In this document: positions 1 through 8,617 of the stretch, piece by piece
Numbering within the stretch: position 1 is the stretch's first letter
Layout: each line of letters begins with the position of its first letter
Assembly (NCBI RefSeq): GCF_013522925.1
Contig: NZ_JAAMQU010000018.1
Location: 1-55,527, forward strand
Reading direction: 5' to 3'
DNA: 55,527 nucleotides
Origin: Pseudomonas japonica
GTDB taxonomy: Bacteria > Pseudomonadota > Gammaproteobacteria > Pseudomonadales > Pseudomonadaceae
The notes under the pieces: generated by a model
Databases searched by the model: none
Seen by the model: only the letters and a program-made list of their open reading frames with translations
What the model was told of the DNA's origin: nothing
Position numbers and translations under genes: made by a program

Positions 1-160
1 GCGTGGGGCGGGGGCCGGGGGTTTTGGCAAATCAGAGCATAGGCGATCGGCAACCACCAGGCAGGCAAATTTGCTGAACTTTGCCCGCACCTGCGCTTTC
101 CCAAAACAAGACGCCCGGCAACGGGCCATCCCTCTGAACCCACCTGAAGGAGCCCCCCCC

Positions 161-724
161 ATGAGCGACCGTCTCACTGGCAAACGTATCCTGGTCATCA
201 CCTCCAACACCGGCATCGAGCGTGACGAACTGCTGGCGCCGCTGAAGGCACTGGGCGACGAAGGCGCCACCGTGACACACGCTTCGGTAGAAGGCGGCAC
301 CACCCAGACCTTCGTTCAAGACACCGAGAAAGACCGCACGGTGGAGTCGACCGCCAAACTGGCCGGGCTCGACGCCGCTGATTTTGACGCGCTGGTGATT
401 CCTGGCGGGACCGTAAACGCCGATACCCTGCGCCAGGACGCCGATGCACAGCGCTTGGTGAAGGCGTTTGCCAGCGCCGGTAAAACCGTGGCCGCTATTT
501 GCCATGGGCCTTGGGTATTGATTGACGCAGGCGTGGTGGAAGGCAAAACCCTTACCTCCTACGCCAGCGTTCGCACAGACCTGCTCAATGCCAAGGCCGC
601 AGGCTGGAAGGACGTTGAAGTGTTCAAATGCGGCGCCAATGGCTGGACCTTGATCACCTCGCGTACGCCAAAGGACCTGGACGCGTTCAACACGACGATC
701 ATCGAGGCGCTACAAGCAGCCTGA
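161..724 (+). CDS. DJ-1/PfpI-family protein (class I glutamine amidotransferase-like)
   Basis: The protein has 187 residues and is probably cytoplasmic. It belongs to the DJ-1/PfpI superfamily, whose members include deglycases, chaperones and stress proteins; the exact reaction cannot be told from sequence. The nucleophile-elbow motif AICHGPW gives Cys114 followed by His115, and the conserved acidic residue of the fold is probably Glu20 (NTGIE). VIPGGT near residue 80 is also typical of the family. I chose the ATG at 161 because GAAGGAG lies 8-9 bases upstream and the fold begins right after it; the longer open frame from 71 has no such site. It is a single-gene unit followed by a strong terminator. 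Confidence 0.88.
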   Translation: MSDRLTGKRILVITSNTGIERDELLAPLKALGDEGATVTHASVEGGTTQTFVQDTEKDRTVESTAKLAGLDAADFDALVIPGGTVNADTLRQDADAQRLVKAFASAGKTVAAICHGPWVLIDAGVVEGKTLTSYASVRTDLLNAKAAGWKDVEVFKCGANGWTLITSRTPKDLDAFNTTIIEALQAA

Positions 725-741
725 ATACGCCCAAGTGACCG

Positions 742-770
742 ATGCCCGCCGTTGTGCGGGCATTTTTTTT
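742..770 (+). terminator. Rho-independent terminator of the PfpI-family gene
   Basis: A perfect 8-bp stem (ATGCCCGC at 742-749 and GCGGGCAT at 756-763) with a 6-base loop is followed by eight T residues. Confidence 0.9.
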
Positions 771-1029
771 GCTGCCAGAAAAGTAAACGGGCAACTAGCG
801 AAGCGGCCTTTTATAACACTTGGCGATGACTTTACACCAAATGGTTACTTGGAGCACCAAACTAAAGCAAGCCAACATAATTGAAATAAACATCCATTAT
901 TAAATAAATAATCAGTTTGCAGACCGCTTATCGGGAGTGGATAAACACGAGGAACAAAACCTACCGATTACTTGGTCATAGATAATGCCCCGCTTGTGGG
1001 GCATCCAAACTTGAGACTAGGAGTGCATC
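771..1029. other. AT-rich intergenic region and leader of the KGG-protein gene
   Basis: About 260 bases between the PfpI terminator and the KGG gene contain no open frame. The stretch at 880-920 is unusually AT-rich for this genome and holds the small inverted repeat ATTATT/AATAAT. The leader just before the gene holds a perfect hairpin, listed separately. GAACAA near 952 followed by TCATA resembles an extracytoplasmic-function sigma-factor promoter, but spacing and -10 fit only loosely, so I do not call it. Confidence 0.5.
985..1004 (+). promoter_or_regulatory. 5'-UTR hairpin upstream of the KGG stress-protein gene
   Basis: ATGCCCC (985-991) and GGGGCAT (998-1004) form a perfect 7-bp stem with a 6-base loop, ending 25 bases before the start codon and 11 before the ribosome binding site. 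There is no T run, so it is not a simple terminator. It may stabilise the short mRNA or control its translation. Confidence 0.45.
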
Positions 1030-1209
1030 ATGGCCAAGACCGGAAATAGCAATCCAGGCAACTTTGCAAACGATCGGGAGAAAGCCTCCGAAGCGGGCAG
1101 AAAGGGCGGACAATCCTCCAGCGGCAGCTTCTCCAATGACCGCGAGAAAGCATCCGAAGCCGGCCGCAAAGGTGGCCAGAGCAGCGGCGGCGGCAACCGT
1201 AAAAGCTGA
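1030..1209 (+). CDS. Small KGG-repeat (con-10/YciG-like) general stress protein
   Basis: The product is a very hydrophilic, glycine- and charge-rich protein of 59 residues. Two nearly identical repeats (about residues 11-30 and 33-52) each contain the core NDREKASEAGRKGGQSS, the KGG or stress-induced acidophilic repeat of con-10 and YciG/GsiB-like proteins. Family members are typically induced in stationary phase or osmotic stress and are thought to be hydrophilin-like; that role is inferred here. The ATG at 1030 follows an AGGAG element 6-7 bases upstream. A minus-strand frame over the same bases is a shadow: the tandem repeat reads cleanly only on the plus strand. Confidence 0.9.
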   Translation: MAKTGNSNPGNFANDREKASEAGRKGGQSSSGSFSNDREKASEAGRKGGQSSGGGNRKS

Positions 1210-1595
1210 TTCATGACAGCCGGGAAGGGCGACGAGCGTTGCCCTTCCTACCCGGCCCTGCCCTTTCAGAATCCCTCCTGTTTTCACCACTCGCCGCTTC
1301 GCTTCATTTGACCCTCCCTACCTTCACTGATATAACGCCGCCGCGGATTCGACCCGGGCTGCGCCGCCGCTCGCCGCCGCCTGTAGGTACAGACCTGACC
1401 ACCTGTCCCTTTGTGGCGCAAACCCTCGTTCCAAAGCCTGTCCCGAGCCGGGAAGCCTGAACTTTCCCGCTTCGCTGGTTTCAGTTCATCTCAAGACGCT
1501 CCGGCAGCTGGCCTTGTGAACGCCAGGTGCACGGCCCAACCGCGTCGAATCGAAAAAAACTGACCCACAGCCCGACAATAAACAGGACCGCGGCC
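1210..1595. other. Intergenic region without a recognisable gene
   Basis: About 385 bases separate the KGG gene from the MFS gene. GGAAGGGC/GCCCTTCC (about 1221-1247) can form a stem just after the KGG stop but lacks a T run. The rest is GC-rich; open frames have poor composition and no ribosome binding sites. The promoter of the downstream permease must lie here, but I could not single one out. Confidence 0.5.
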
Positions 1596-2879
1596 ATGAC
1601 GGATAACACCGTTGCAGTAACACCGGAACACACCACCCCAGGCACAGCCAACGTCCAGCGGTTAAGCTTGTTCGTTTTCGCCCTGTTCTTCATTTTTGGT
1701 GGTATCACCAGCCTGAATGACATCCTGATCCCCAAGCTCAAAAGCCTGTTCAGCCTCAGCTATGCCGAGGCGATGCTGGTGCAGTCCTCGTTCTTCCTGG
1801 CCTATGCACTTGCCTCCATTCCGGCGGGGTTGTTGATCGCCCGGATCGGCTACATGCGGGCCGCCTCTATCGGCCTGATTACCATGGCCGTAGGGTGCGT
1901 GATGTTCATCCCGGCGGCCCTTGTGGGCCTGTTCGGCGCCTTCCTCGTTGCGCTGTTCGTGCTCGCCATCGGCGTAACGGTCGTGCAGGTGGTGGCAAAC
2001 CCGCTGATCTGCCTGCTCGGTGACAAGCAAACCGCCCACAGCCGCGTAACCTTTGCGCAGGCGTTCAACTCACTGGGCACAACCATTGCGCCGTACCTGG
2101 GCGCCATGCTGATCCTGGGCTCGCTCAGCCAGGTAGACCCCGCCACCCTGTCCGGCTCCGCGCTGGCGGCCTACCTGGCCCAGGAAGCCAAGGTAATCAG
2201 CAATACCTACGCAGGCATTGCCCTGGCGCTGGTGGCCGTGGCCATGCTGGTGTGGCAGCAACGCAAGCAATTGCCAGTCTCGGGCGCCAGCGAGGGCGCG
2301 AACCCACTGTCGGCGCTAAGCCTGCTCAAGCAGCCCCGCTTCGCCTTCGGCGCCGCCTGCCTGTTCTGCTACGTTGGCGCGGAAGTGGCCATCGGCAGTC
2401 TGCTCACCAACTTCCTGATGCAGGACAGCACCTTCGGCTTCGACGCAGAGCTGGCAGGTAAGCACGTGGCTTATTACTGGGGTGGCGCCATGGTGGGCCG
2501 CTTCATCGGTGCTGCCCTGCTGCGCAGTTTTGCGCCCGGGAAAGTACTGGCCTGCGCAGCCCTGATGGTAATCGCCTTGATCGCCAGCGCCGCCACTACC
2601 CACGGTGCCGTGGCCGGCTGGTCGATCCTGGCCATCGGCCTGTTCAACTCGGTGATGTTCCCCACCATTTTCGCGTTGGCCTGTGAAGGCCTGGGCAAAC
2701 GGGCCGCCGAAGGTTCGGGCCTGATCTGCTGCGCCATCGTGGGTGGTGCGATCGTGCCGCCGCTGACCGGCTTTGCCGCTGACCTGACCACCCTCGGCTT
2801 TTCGCTGGCCGTTCCGGCGGTGTGCTACGCGGTCATCGCCGCCTACGGCTGGTACGCCCGCCGCCCCGCTGCGGCGTAA
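1596..2879 (+). CDS. MFS sugar permease, FucP/GluP-like (FHS family)
   Basis: The protein has 427 residues and 12 predicted membrane segments. It resembles the fucose/galactose/glucose:H+ symporter group, seen in the N-terminal segment FALFFIFGGITSLNDILIPK and the following LKSLFSLSYAEAMLVQSSFF. It probably imports a hexose or a related sugar by proton symport; the substrate cannot be assigned. The ATG at 1596 is preceded by AGGA 8 bases upstream. A start 69 bases earlier would add a charged, poorly conserved extension. About 150 bases separate it from the flavin oxidase downstream, so co-transcription is possible but not shown. Confidence 0.82.
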   Translation: MTDNTVAVTPEHTTPGTANVQRLSLFVFALFFIFGGITSLNDILIPKLKSLFSLSYAEAMLVQSSFFLAYALASIPAGLLIARIGYMRAASIGLITMAVGCVMFIPAALVGLFGAFLVALFVLAIGVTVVQVVANPLICLLGDKQTAHSRVTFAQAFNSLGTTIAPYLGAMLILGSLSQVDPATLSGSALAAYLAQEAKVISNTYAGIALALVAVAMLVWQQRKQLPVSGASEGANPLSALSLLKQPRFAFGAACLFCYVGAEVAIGSLLTNFLMQDSTFGFDAELAGKHVAYYWGGAMVGRFIGAALLRSFAPGKVLACAALMVIALIASAATTHGAVAGWSILAIGLFNSVMFPTIFALACEGLGKRAAEGSGLICCAIVGGAIVPPLTGFAADLTTLGFSLAVPAVCYAVIAAYGWYARRPAAA

Positions 2880-3028
2880 TACCCTGTGCCCTGCGCTGCG
2901 CCGCGAAAACCTCGCTGGCGTAGCGCCCTTCCCCAATCTACGCATCACTGGCATAAGGTTATGCCCAACGGTTCTTTGTCTTCCTAAGGTTTTGCCCCTC
3001 AACTAGCGCTCATTTTTTCGAGCCGGAG

Positions 3029-4210
3029 ATGTGGGTGGACCACTACGAAGCGTTGGTCATCGGGCTGGGCGCCATGGGCGCGGCCACGATCTACCAGTTG
3101 GCCAAGCGCGGCATAAAAGCCGCTGGCATCGATCGCCATCACCCTCCTCACACGTTTGGTTCAAGCCATGGCGACACCCGCATCACGCGGTTGTCAGTGG
3201 GCGAAGGCCCGCAGTACGTGCCCATCGTTCGCAGGGCGCATGAAATCTGGCGTGAATTGGAAGCGCTGACGGGGGAGGCACTGTTCGAGCAGTCTGGCGT
3301 ACTGGTACTCACCTCCAGCCCGGGCTTCGACCCCGGCGATAAAACCGACTTCACCCTGCGCACCCTCAGCCTTGCGAAAGCGTACGGGATCGAGCACGAG
3401 GTGCTGGACGCCGCGCAAATCCGCCAGCGTTTCCCGCAATTCGCACAGGTGCGTGACGATGCCATCGGCTACTTCGAACCTGAGGGCGGCTTTCTGCGGC
3501 CCGAACGCTGCATTGAAGTGCAACTGAGGCTGGCCGAACAGCACGGCGCCACGCTGTACAAGGGCGAGACCGTTACCGGCATCCGCTCCGATGGCCAGGG
3601 TGTGACCGTAACCACTGACCAGCGAACACTGCGGGCTGACAAGGTAGTGATGGCTGCGGGCAATTGGGCCGGTGCGCTGGCAGGTGATCCGGTGGATTCG
3701 CTACTCACGGTGTACCGCCAGCAACTGTTCTGGTTCGAAACTGAGCCGCAGGCAGAGCTGGTCGGTGCTTCGCCTACCTTTATTCTGACCCACGGCCGTG
3801 GCGACGATCACATCAACTATGGCTTCCCGGCCCTGCCTGGCGAGGGCAGCCTGAAAGTCGCCACCGCCCAGTACCACACCCCCTCCACGCCCGACACCCT
3901 TGACCGCACGGTGACGGCCGCGGACGGGCAGGCCATGTTCGAACGGCACGTTCAAGGGCGCATCACAGGCGTCACCAGCAAAGTGGTCAAGTCGGCCGTA
4001 TGCGCCTACACAGTAACGCCCGACCGGCATTTCATCATCGACGCACACCCTTCGTTGCAGCACACCCTGGTGGTTTCCGCGTGTTCCGGCCACGGTTTCA
4101 AGCATTCGGCGGCACTGGGCGAGGCCTTCGCACAATGGTGTACGCAAGGCTCGACCGAGCTGGACCTTTCTTCCTTTTCTCTCAAACGCTTCGGAGTTGA
4201 ACGATCATGA
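3029..4210 (+). CDS. solA: FAD-dependent N-methyl amino acid oxidase (SolA/monomeric sarcosine oxidase family)
   Basis: The protein has 393 residues, the size of N-methyl-L-tryptophan oxidase and monomeric sarcosine oxidase. These flavoenzymes oxidatively demethylate N-methylated amino acids to the amine, formaldehyde and H2O2. The N-terminal dinucleotide-binding motif is GLGAMG near residues 12-17. The motif CAYTVTPDRHFIID near the C-terminus carries Cys325, the position of the covalent flavin link in the family; SGHGFKH follows. The stop overlaps the start of the next gene by four bases (ATGA), so the two are translationally coupled. The true substrate is inferred only; the gene name is used at family level. 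Confidence 0.82.
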   Translation: MWVDHYEALVIGLGAMGAATIYQLAKRGIKAAGIDRHHPPHTFGSSHGDTRITRLSVGEGPQYVPIVRRAHEIWRELEALTGEALFEQSGVLVLTSSPGFDPGDKTDFTLRTLSLAKAYGIEHEVLDAAQIRQRFPQFAQVRDDAIGYFEPEGGFLRPERCIEVQLRLAEQHGATLYKGETVTGIRSDGQGVTVTTDQRTLRADKVVMAAGNWAGALAGDPVDSLLTVYRQQLFWFETEPQAELVGASPTFILTHGRGDDHINYGFPALPGEGSLKVATAQYHTPSTPDTLDRTVTAADGQAMFERHVQGRITGVTSKVVKSAVCAYTVTPDRHFIIDAHPSLQHTLVVSACSGHGFKHSAALGEAFAQWCTQGSTELDLSSFSLKRFGVERS

Positions 4211-4983
4211 AACGCCTCGCGCTTTCGCTGGCCTTGCTGGCCGCCATGGGCACCGCCAGTGCCGAAACCCTGAAGATCGCGGTGGTGCCGATCCCCCATG
4301 CCGAGATCCTCGAATTCCTCAAGCCCGAGTTGGCCAAGCAAGGCGTGACGCTGGATGTGAAGGTGTTCAGCGACTACATCCAGCCTGATCGCCAGGTGGA
4401 CGAAGGGCGGCTGGATGCCAATTACTTCCAGAGCAAGCCCTACTACGACGCCTACAAGAAAGATCGCCCCGACAGCGATCAGGTCCCGGTGGTAGCGGTG
4501 CACATCGAGCCTTTCGGTGCGTATTCGAAAAAGATCAAGTCCATCGCTGAACTGCAAGACGGTGCCACGGTTGCCATCCCCAATGACCCGACCAATTCCG
4601 GGCGCGCGCTGTTGCTGATCGCCAAACAGGGCCTGATCACGCTCAAAGACCCTAGCAACATCATGGCCACGGCCGGGGATATCACCAGCAACCCCAAGCA
4701 CCTGAAGTTCAAGGAGCTGGAGGCGGCCATGCTGCCCAGGGTGTTGAACCAGGTGGACATGGCCTTGATCAATGCCAACTACGCCTTGGAAGCCAAGCTT
4801 GAGCCCCATAAGGATGCGCTGTTCATCGAAAGCTCCGAGTCGCCTTACGCCAATTACCTGTACGTGCGCCGGGACAAGGCGAACGACCCTGCCGTGCAGA
4901 AGCTTGGGGCGCTGCTGAACTCGCCGCAGGTCAAGCAGTTCATCCTCGACCGCTACCACGGAGATGTAGTGCCGGCGTTCTGA
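4207..4983 (+). CDS. MetQ/NlpA-family substrate-binding protein
   Basis: The precursor has 258 residues. A clear signal peptide ends at about TASA/ET (residue 20), followed by the family opening LKIAVVPIPHAEILEFLKPEL. There is no lipobox cysteine, so it should be a free periplasmic protein rather than a lipoprotein. MetQ proteins feed D/L-methionine and related amino acids to MetI/MetN, but no ATPase or permease of that type is present here. The four-base overlap with the oxidase suggests it binds that enzyme's substrate, perhaps an N-methylated amino acid, and uses transporter parts encoded elsewhere. A strong terminator follows. Confidence 0.85.
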   Translation: MKRLALSLALLAAMGTASAETLKIAVVPIPHAEILEFLKPELAKQGVTLDVKVFSDYIQPDRQVDEGRLDANYFQSKPYYDAYKKDRPDSDQVPVVAVHIEPFGAYSKKIKSIAELQDGATVAIPNDPTNSGRALLLIAKQGLITLKDPSNIMATAGDITSNPKHLKFKELEAAMLPRVLNQVDMALINANYALEAKLEPHKDALFIESSESPYANYLYVRRDKANDPAVQKLGALLNSPQVKQFILDRYHGDVVPAF

Positions 4984-5018
4984 AGGCATTGATCCGCTGA
5001 TGGCACCACCTCTTCCGG

Positions 5019-5061
5019 GGGCGGAAAACGGGCGCATCACTTGCCCGTTCCGCCCTTTTTT
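5019..5061 (+). terminator. Rho-independent terminator after the metQ-like gene
   Basis: GGGCGGA (5019-5025) pairs with TCCGCCC (5049-5055) and inner ACGGGC pairs with GCCCGT, giving a long stem followed by six T residues. Confidence 0.88.
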
Positions 5062-5089
5062 GTGCCCGCTGAATAACCGATTCGAGCGA

Positions 5090-5126
5090 TTGACAGCCTA
5101 AAAACGCCGTCATAGGATGTCGTACA
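5090..5126 (+). promoter_or_regulatory. Sigma70 promoter with overlapping GntR-type operator
   Basis: TTGACA (5090-5095), a 17-base spacer and TAGGAT (5113-5118) make a near-consensus promoter for the hexuronate permease gene. The palindrome TGTCGTACA (5118-5126; TGT-N3-ACA) starts on the last base of the -10. It fits the GT-N3-AC core of FadR-subgroup GntR operators, which control many uronate and aldonate permeases. Its position suggests repression at the transcription start. The regulator is not encoded in this window. Confidence 0.6.
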
Positions 5127-5201
5127 AATTTCGTTTCTGAATGTTACAGAGATGAGAAACCGGTAGTACGGTGAATAAAAAGAACAAAGGAGCCACTACA
5201 T

Positions 5202-6542
5202 ATGACAGTACAAGTCCCTCCGCGCGTTCAGCCCGGCGCAAGGCACATCGTTCAAGAGCAATCGCGCATCAGCAAGTACCGATGGGTGATTTGCGCGCTG
5301 TTGTTTATCGCGATCGGCATCAACTATATCGACCGACAAATGATCGGCATCCTCAAGCCCACCCTTGCGGCGGAACTTAAGTGATCTGAAACCGATTACG
5401 CCAATATCGTGTTCTGGTTCCAGTGTGCCTATGCAATCGGCTTTATTACCTTCGGCCGTTTGATTGACAAGGTAGGAGTACGGGTCGGGTATGCGCTCGC
5501 CTTTACCGTATGGACCTTTGCAAGTATCGGCCACGGGCTGATCACTACCGTCACCCAGTTCGCCATCGCACGCTTTACGTTGGGCTTCGGTGAGTCCGGC
5601 AGCTTCCCGGCAAGCCTGAAGGCCGTATCGGAGTGGTTCCCGCAAAAGGAACGTGCCCAGGCCACCGGTATCTTCAACGCCGGTACCGCCATGGGCCCGA
5701 TCATCACCCCCCTGCTGGTACCGGCCATCACCCTGGCCTGGGGCTGGCGCACCGCGTTCATTTCCATCGGCATCGTGAGCTCCCTGTGGCTGGTGGCGTG
5801 GCTGCTGATGTACCGTCGCCCCCACGAACACAGCAAAGTGAGCCGTGAGGAACTGGCATACATCCAGTCCGACAGCACCCCTGTGTCGGCCAAGCCAGCG
5901 GCACCGGTGAAAATCTCCTGGTTCAAGTTGCTCACCTTCCGCGAAACCTGGGCCTACGCGGGCGGCAAATTCCTCACTGACCCCATCTGGTGGCTGTATC
6001 TCTTCTGGCTGCCAGACTTCCTCGGCAAAACCTACGGGCTGAACCTCAAGAGCTTCGGGCCGCCCCTGATCGCGATCTACATTCTGGCAGACCTGGGTTC
6101 GATACTGGGCGGCTGGGGTTCTTCGCGCCAGATGAAAAACGGCCGCACCGCCAACGCTTCCCGCAAGACCACCATGCTGCTCTGCGCCCTGGCGGTTACC
6201 CCGATCGTCACCGCGCAGTTCGTCTCCAGCCTGTGGCTGGTGGTGGCTATCATCGGCATCGCCGCTGCCGCGCACCAGGCCTGGTCGGCGAACCTGATGA
6301 CCCTGCCCTCTGACATGTTCCCCAAGGAAGCCGTCGCATCGGTGATCGGTATCGGCGGCATGGCCGGCGCCATGGGCGGCATGCTCATGACCACCTACAA
6401 CGGGTACATTCTTGAAGTGTTCAAGTCCTACCAGCCGATCTTCATCGTGGCGGGCAGCGCCTACCTGATCGCGATCGTGGTCATCCACCTGCTCACGCCA
6501 CGGCTCAAGCCGGTCACGCTGGACCGTATCGCCGTCAACTGA
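5202..6542 (+). pseudogene. Hexuronate/aldonate-type MFS permease (ExuT-like), interrupted by in-frame TGA
   Basis: The frame begins at an ATG behind AAAGGAG and encodes an anion:cation symporter of the ExuT/GudP/DgoT type. The first 60 residues end in AAELK, then TGA at 5382-5384, and the same frame continues SETDYANIVFWFQ to 6542. Relatives commonly have a Trp directly before SETDY, so TGG appears to have become TGA. Repaired, the protein would have 446 residues and 12 membrane segments. Everything else (promoter, ribosome binding site, downstream frame) is intact, which suggests a recent event. Re-initiation at the GTG at 5409 would lose the first membrane helix. A base-call error or low-level UGA read-through is possible. 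Confidence 0.85.
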
Positions 6543-6569
6543 CCTGTTGGCTTTCATCGAACCACCCTT

Positions 6570-6600
6570 GCTGCGTCGCTGGTCGGCGCAGCTTTTTTTT
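6570..6600 (+). terminator. Rho-independent terminator after the ExuT-like gene
   Basis: GCTGCG (6570-6575) and CGCAGC (6587-6592) form a stem followed by eight T residues, 28 bases after the permease stop. Confidence 0.8.
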
Positions 6601-6800
6601 GCCCGCACAGCAGGAACGAAACCCGCCTGTAGCAGCGTGCCTTGGCAGCGACCGGCCCGGGAGGGCCCCAGGCTTGGCGGTGGCCCTGTCGCGGACAAGC
6701 CCAGGCCGCGACCTTCCATACAGCGCAGCGGTCCAAGGTGTGCCCCGGGCTATGCCTGCGTGGTCTAACTCGCACTTCTGACCTGGCCGGAGCCCGCCCG

Positions 6801-8612
6801 ATGTCTGCGTTGCACCGCTTTATCACCTTCCTTGACCAGGCGCGCCGCGCCGTTGCGCTGGTATGGAGCACCTCCCGGGGCCTGTTCATCGGGTTGGTGA
6901 TCGCTACCCTGTTCGCCGGCGTATTGCCCGCCCTCGCCGCGTGGATCGGCCAACAAATCGTCGATGCCGTGCTGCACGCCATGGACCTTCACGCGCGCCA
7001 AGGCCACGCAGCGCTATGGCCGGTGCTGCGTTTTGTGCTGGCCGAGGCCGGGGTACTGGCGGGACTTGCCGCCGCGCAACGGGCGCTGTCGGTGCAACAG
7101 TCATTGCTGAGGGTGCAGCTGGGGCAGAAGGTCAACCTGCTGATCCTGGAAAAAGCCCAGACGCTGGCGCTGCTGCAGTTCGAAGACTCGGAGTTCTACG
7201 ACAAGCTGGTGCGCGTGCGCCGCGACGCGTCCACCCGGCCACTAGGGCTGGTGACCAAATCCCTGGGGCTGATCCAGAACCTTGTGTCGCTCACCAGCTT
7301 TGCCGTGTTGCTGGTGCAGTTTTCGCCCTGGGCACTGGCAATCCTGGTGGTGGCCGCCCTTCCCGTGTTTTTCTCGGAAACCCACTTCTCCGGCGATGCC
7401 TTCCGCCTGTTCACCCGGCGCGCACCCGAAGCGCGGCAGCAGAATTACATCGAGGCGCTACTGTCGCAGGAAGCCCATATCAAGGAAGTGCGCCTGTTCG
7501 GCATTGCCCCGCTGCTGCTGCAACGCTACCGGGATACCTTCGCGCGCCTGTACGCCGAGGACCGGCGGCTCACCCTGCGCCGCGATGGCTGGGGGTTCGG
7601 GCTTGGGCTGCTGGGCACGCTGGGCTTTTACCTGGCGTATGCCTGGGTGGTGCTCGATACCATCGACGGGCTGATCACCCTCGGGCAGATGACCATGTAC
7701 CTGGTGCTGTTCAAGCAAGGCCAGGCGGCCATCAGTTCCAGCCTGAGCGCCATAGGCGGCTTGTACGAGGACGGGCTTTACCTCACCAACCTGTACGACT
7801 ACCTGGGCCAGCCGGTGCCAGCCAATACCGGCGCGCTTACCCAAGGCGCCCGGCCCGGCGATGGGCTGAGGTTCGAAGGCGTCGGCTTCACCTACCCCGG
7901 CGCCACCCAGCCCGCGCTCAGCGACATTGGCCTGCACCTGGCGCCAGGCCAGAGCGTGGCGCTGGTAGGCGAGAACGGTTCGGGCAAGACTACGCTGATC
8001 AAATTGCTCACCCGGCTTTACGCACCAAGCACCGGGCGGATTCTGCTGGACGGCAGCGACCTTCAGGCCTGGGATCGCGATGTACTGCATGGCCGCATCG
8101 GGGTGATTTTCCAGGACTACCTGCGCTACCAGATGAAGGTGGGGGAAAACCTGGGCGTTGGCGATGTGGAGGCATTCACCGACGAGCAGCGTTGGCACGA
8201 AGCAGCGGACGCGGGCATGGCTGCGCCCTTTATCGAGCGCCTGTCGCAGGGCTACCAGACCCAACTGGGCAAATGGTTTTTGGGTGGACAGGAACTGTCC
8301 GGTGGGCAGTGGCAGAAGATTGCCCTGTCGCGGGCCTACATGCGCCGCAACGCCGACATTCTGATTTTGGATGAGCCGACCGCAGCGCTGGATGCTGCCG
8401 CCGAAGCGGCTGTGTTCGACCGCTTTCGCGCGTATGCCCAAGGCCGCATGAGCGTGTTGATTTCCCACCGGTTCTCCAGCGTTCGCAATGCCGGGCACAT
8501 CCTGGTGCTGGACCAGGGGCGCATTCTGGAGCAGGGCGACCACGCCAGCCTGGTGGCCCAAGGTGGCCGCTACGCCCGGCTGTTCGACCTTCAGGCGCAG
8601 GGCTACCGATAG
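6801..8612 (+). CDS. ABC transporter, fused permease and ATP-binding half-transporter
   Basis: The protein has 603 residues and type I exporter architecture. Several membrane helices fill residues 20-330, followed by a nucleotide-binding domain with Walker A GENGSGKTT (about 390-398), signature LSGGQ (about 499-503) and Walker B ILILDEP (about 520). Such half-transporters dimerise and export drugs, lipids or peptides; the substrate is unknown. I chose the ATG at 6801 because the open sequence upstream reads as non-coding and GGAG lies about 9 bases upstream. The gene ends only five bases from the stop of the convergent UvrA-like gene, so transcription of the two probably interferes or is reciprocally controlled. 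Confidence 0.85.
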   Translation: MSALHRFITFLDQARRAVALVWSTSRGLFIGLVIATLFAGVLPALAAWIGQQIVDAVLHAMDLHARQGHAALWPVLRFVLAEAGVLAGLAAAQRALSVQQSLLRVQLGQKVNLLILEKAQTLALLQFEDSEFYDKLVRVRRDASTRPLGLVTKSLGLIQNLVSLTSFAVLLVQFSPWALAILVVAALPVFFSETHFSGDAFRLFTRRAPEARQQNYIEALLSQEAHIKEVRLFGIAPLLLQRYRDTFARLYAEDRRLTLRRDGWGFGLGLLGTLGFYLAYAWVVLDTIDGLITLGQMTMYLVLFKQGQAAISSSLSAIGGLYEDGLYLTNLYDYLGQPVPANTGALTQGARPGDGLRFEGVGFTYPGATQPALSDIGLHLAPGQSVALVGENGSGKTTLIKLLTRLYAPSTGRILLDGSDLQAWDRDVLHGRIGVIFQDYLRYQMKVGENLGVGDVEAFTDEQRWHEAADAGMAAPFIERLSQGYQTQLGKWFLGGQELSGGQWQKIALSRAYMRRNADILILDEPTAALDAAAEAAVFDRFRAYAQGRMSVLISHRFSSVRNAGHILVLDQGRILEQGDHASLVAQGGRYARLFDLQAQGYR

Positions 8613-8617
8613 GTCGC

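Noticed and set aside
76..103. Possible AlgU-type promoter (GAACTT, 17-base spacer, TCCCA) before the PfpI gene
   Set aside because: The -35 fits but the -10 matches only partly; no supporting second feature.
1345..1361. tRNA-like sequence GGATTCGACCCGGG
   Set aside because: Only resembles a T-arm; no anticodon arm, acceptor stem or CCA could be assembled around it.
6640..6720. Degenerate REP-like sequence before the ABC exporter gene
   Set aside because: GTCGCGG and CCGCGAC can pair, but the rest does not match a Pseudomonas REP consensus well enough.
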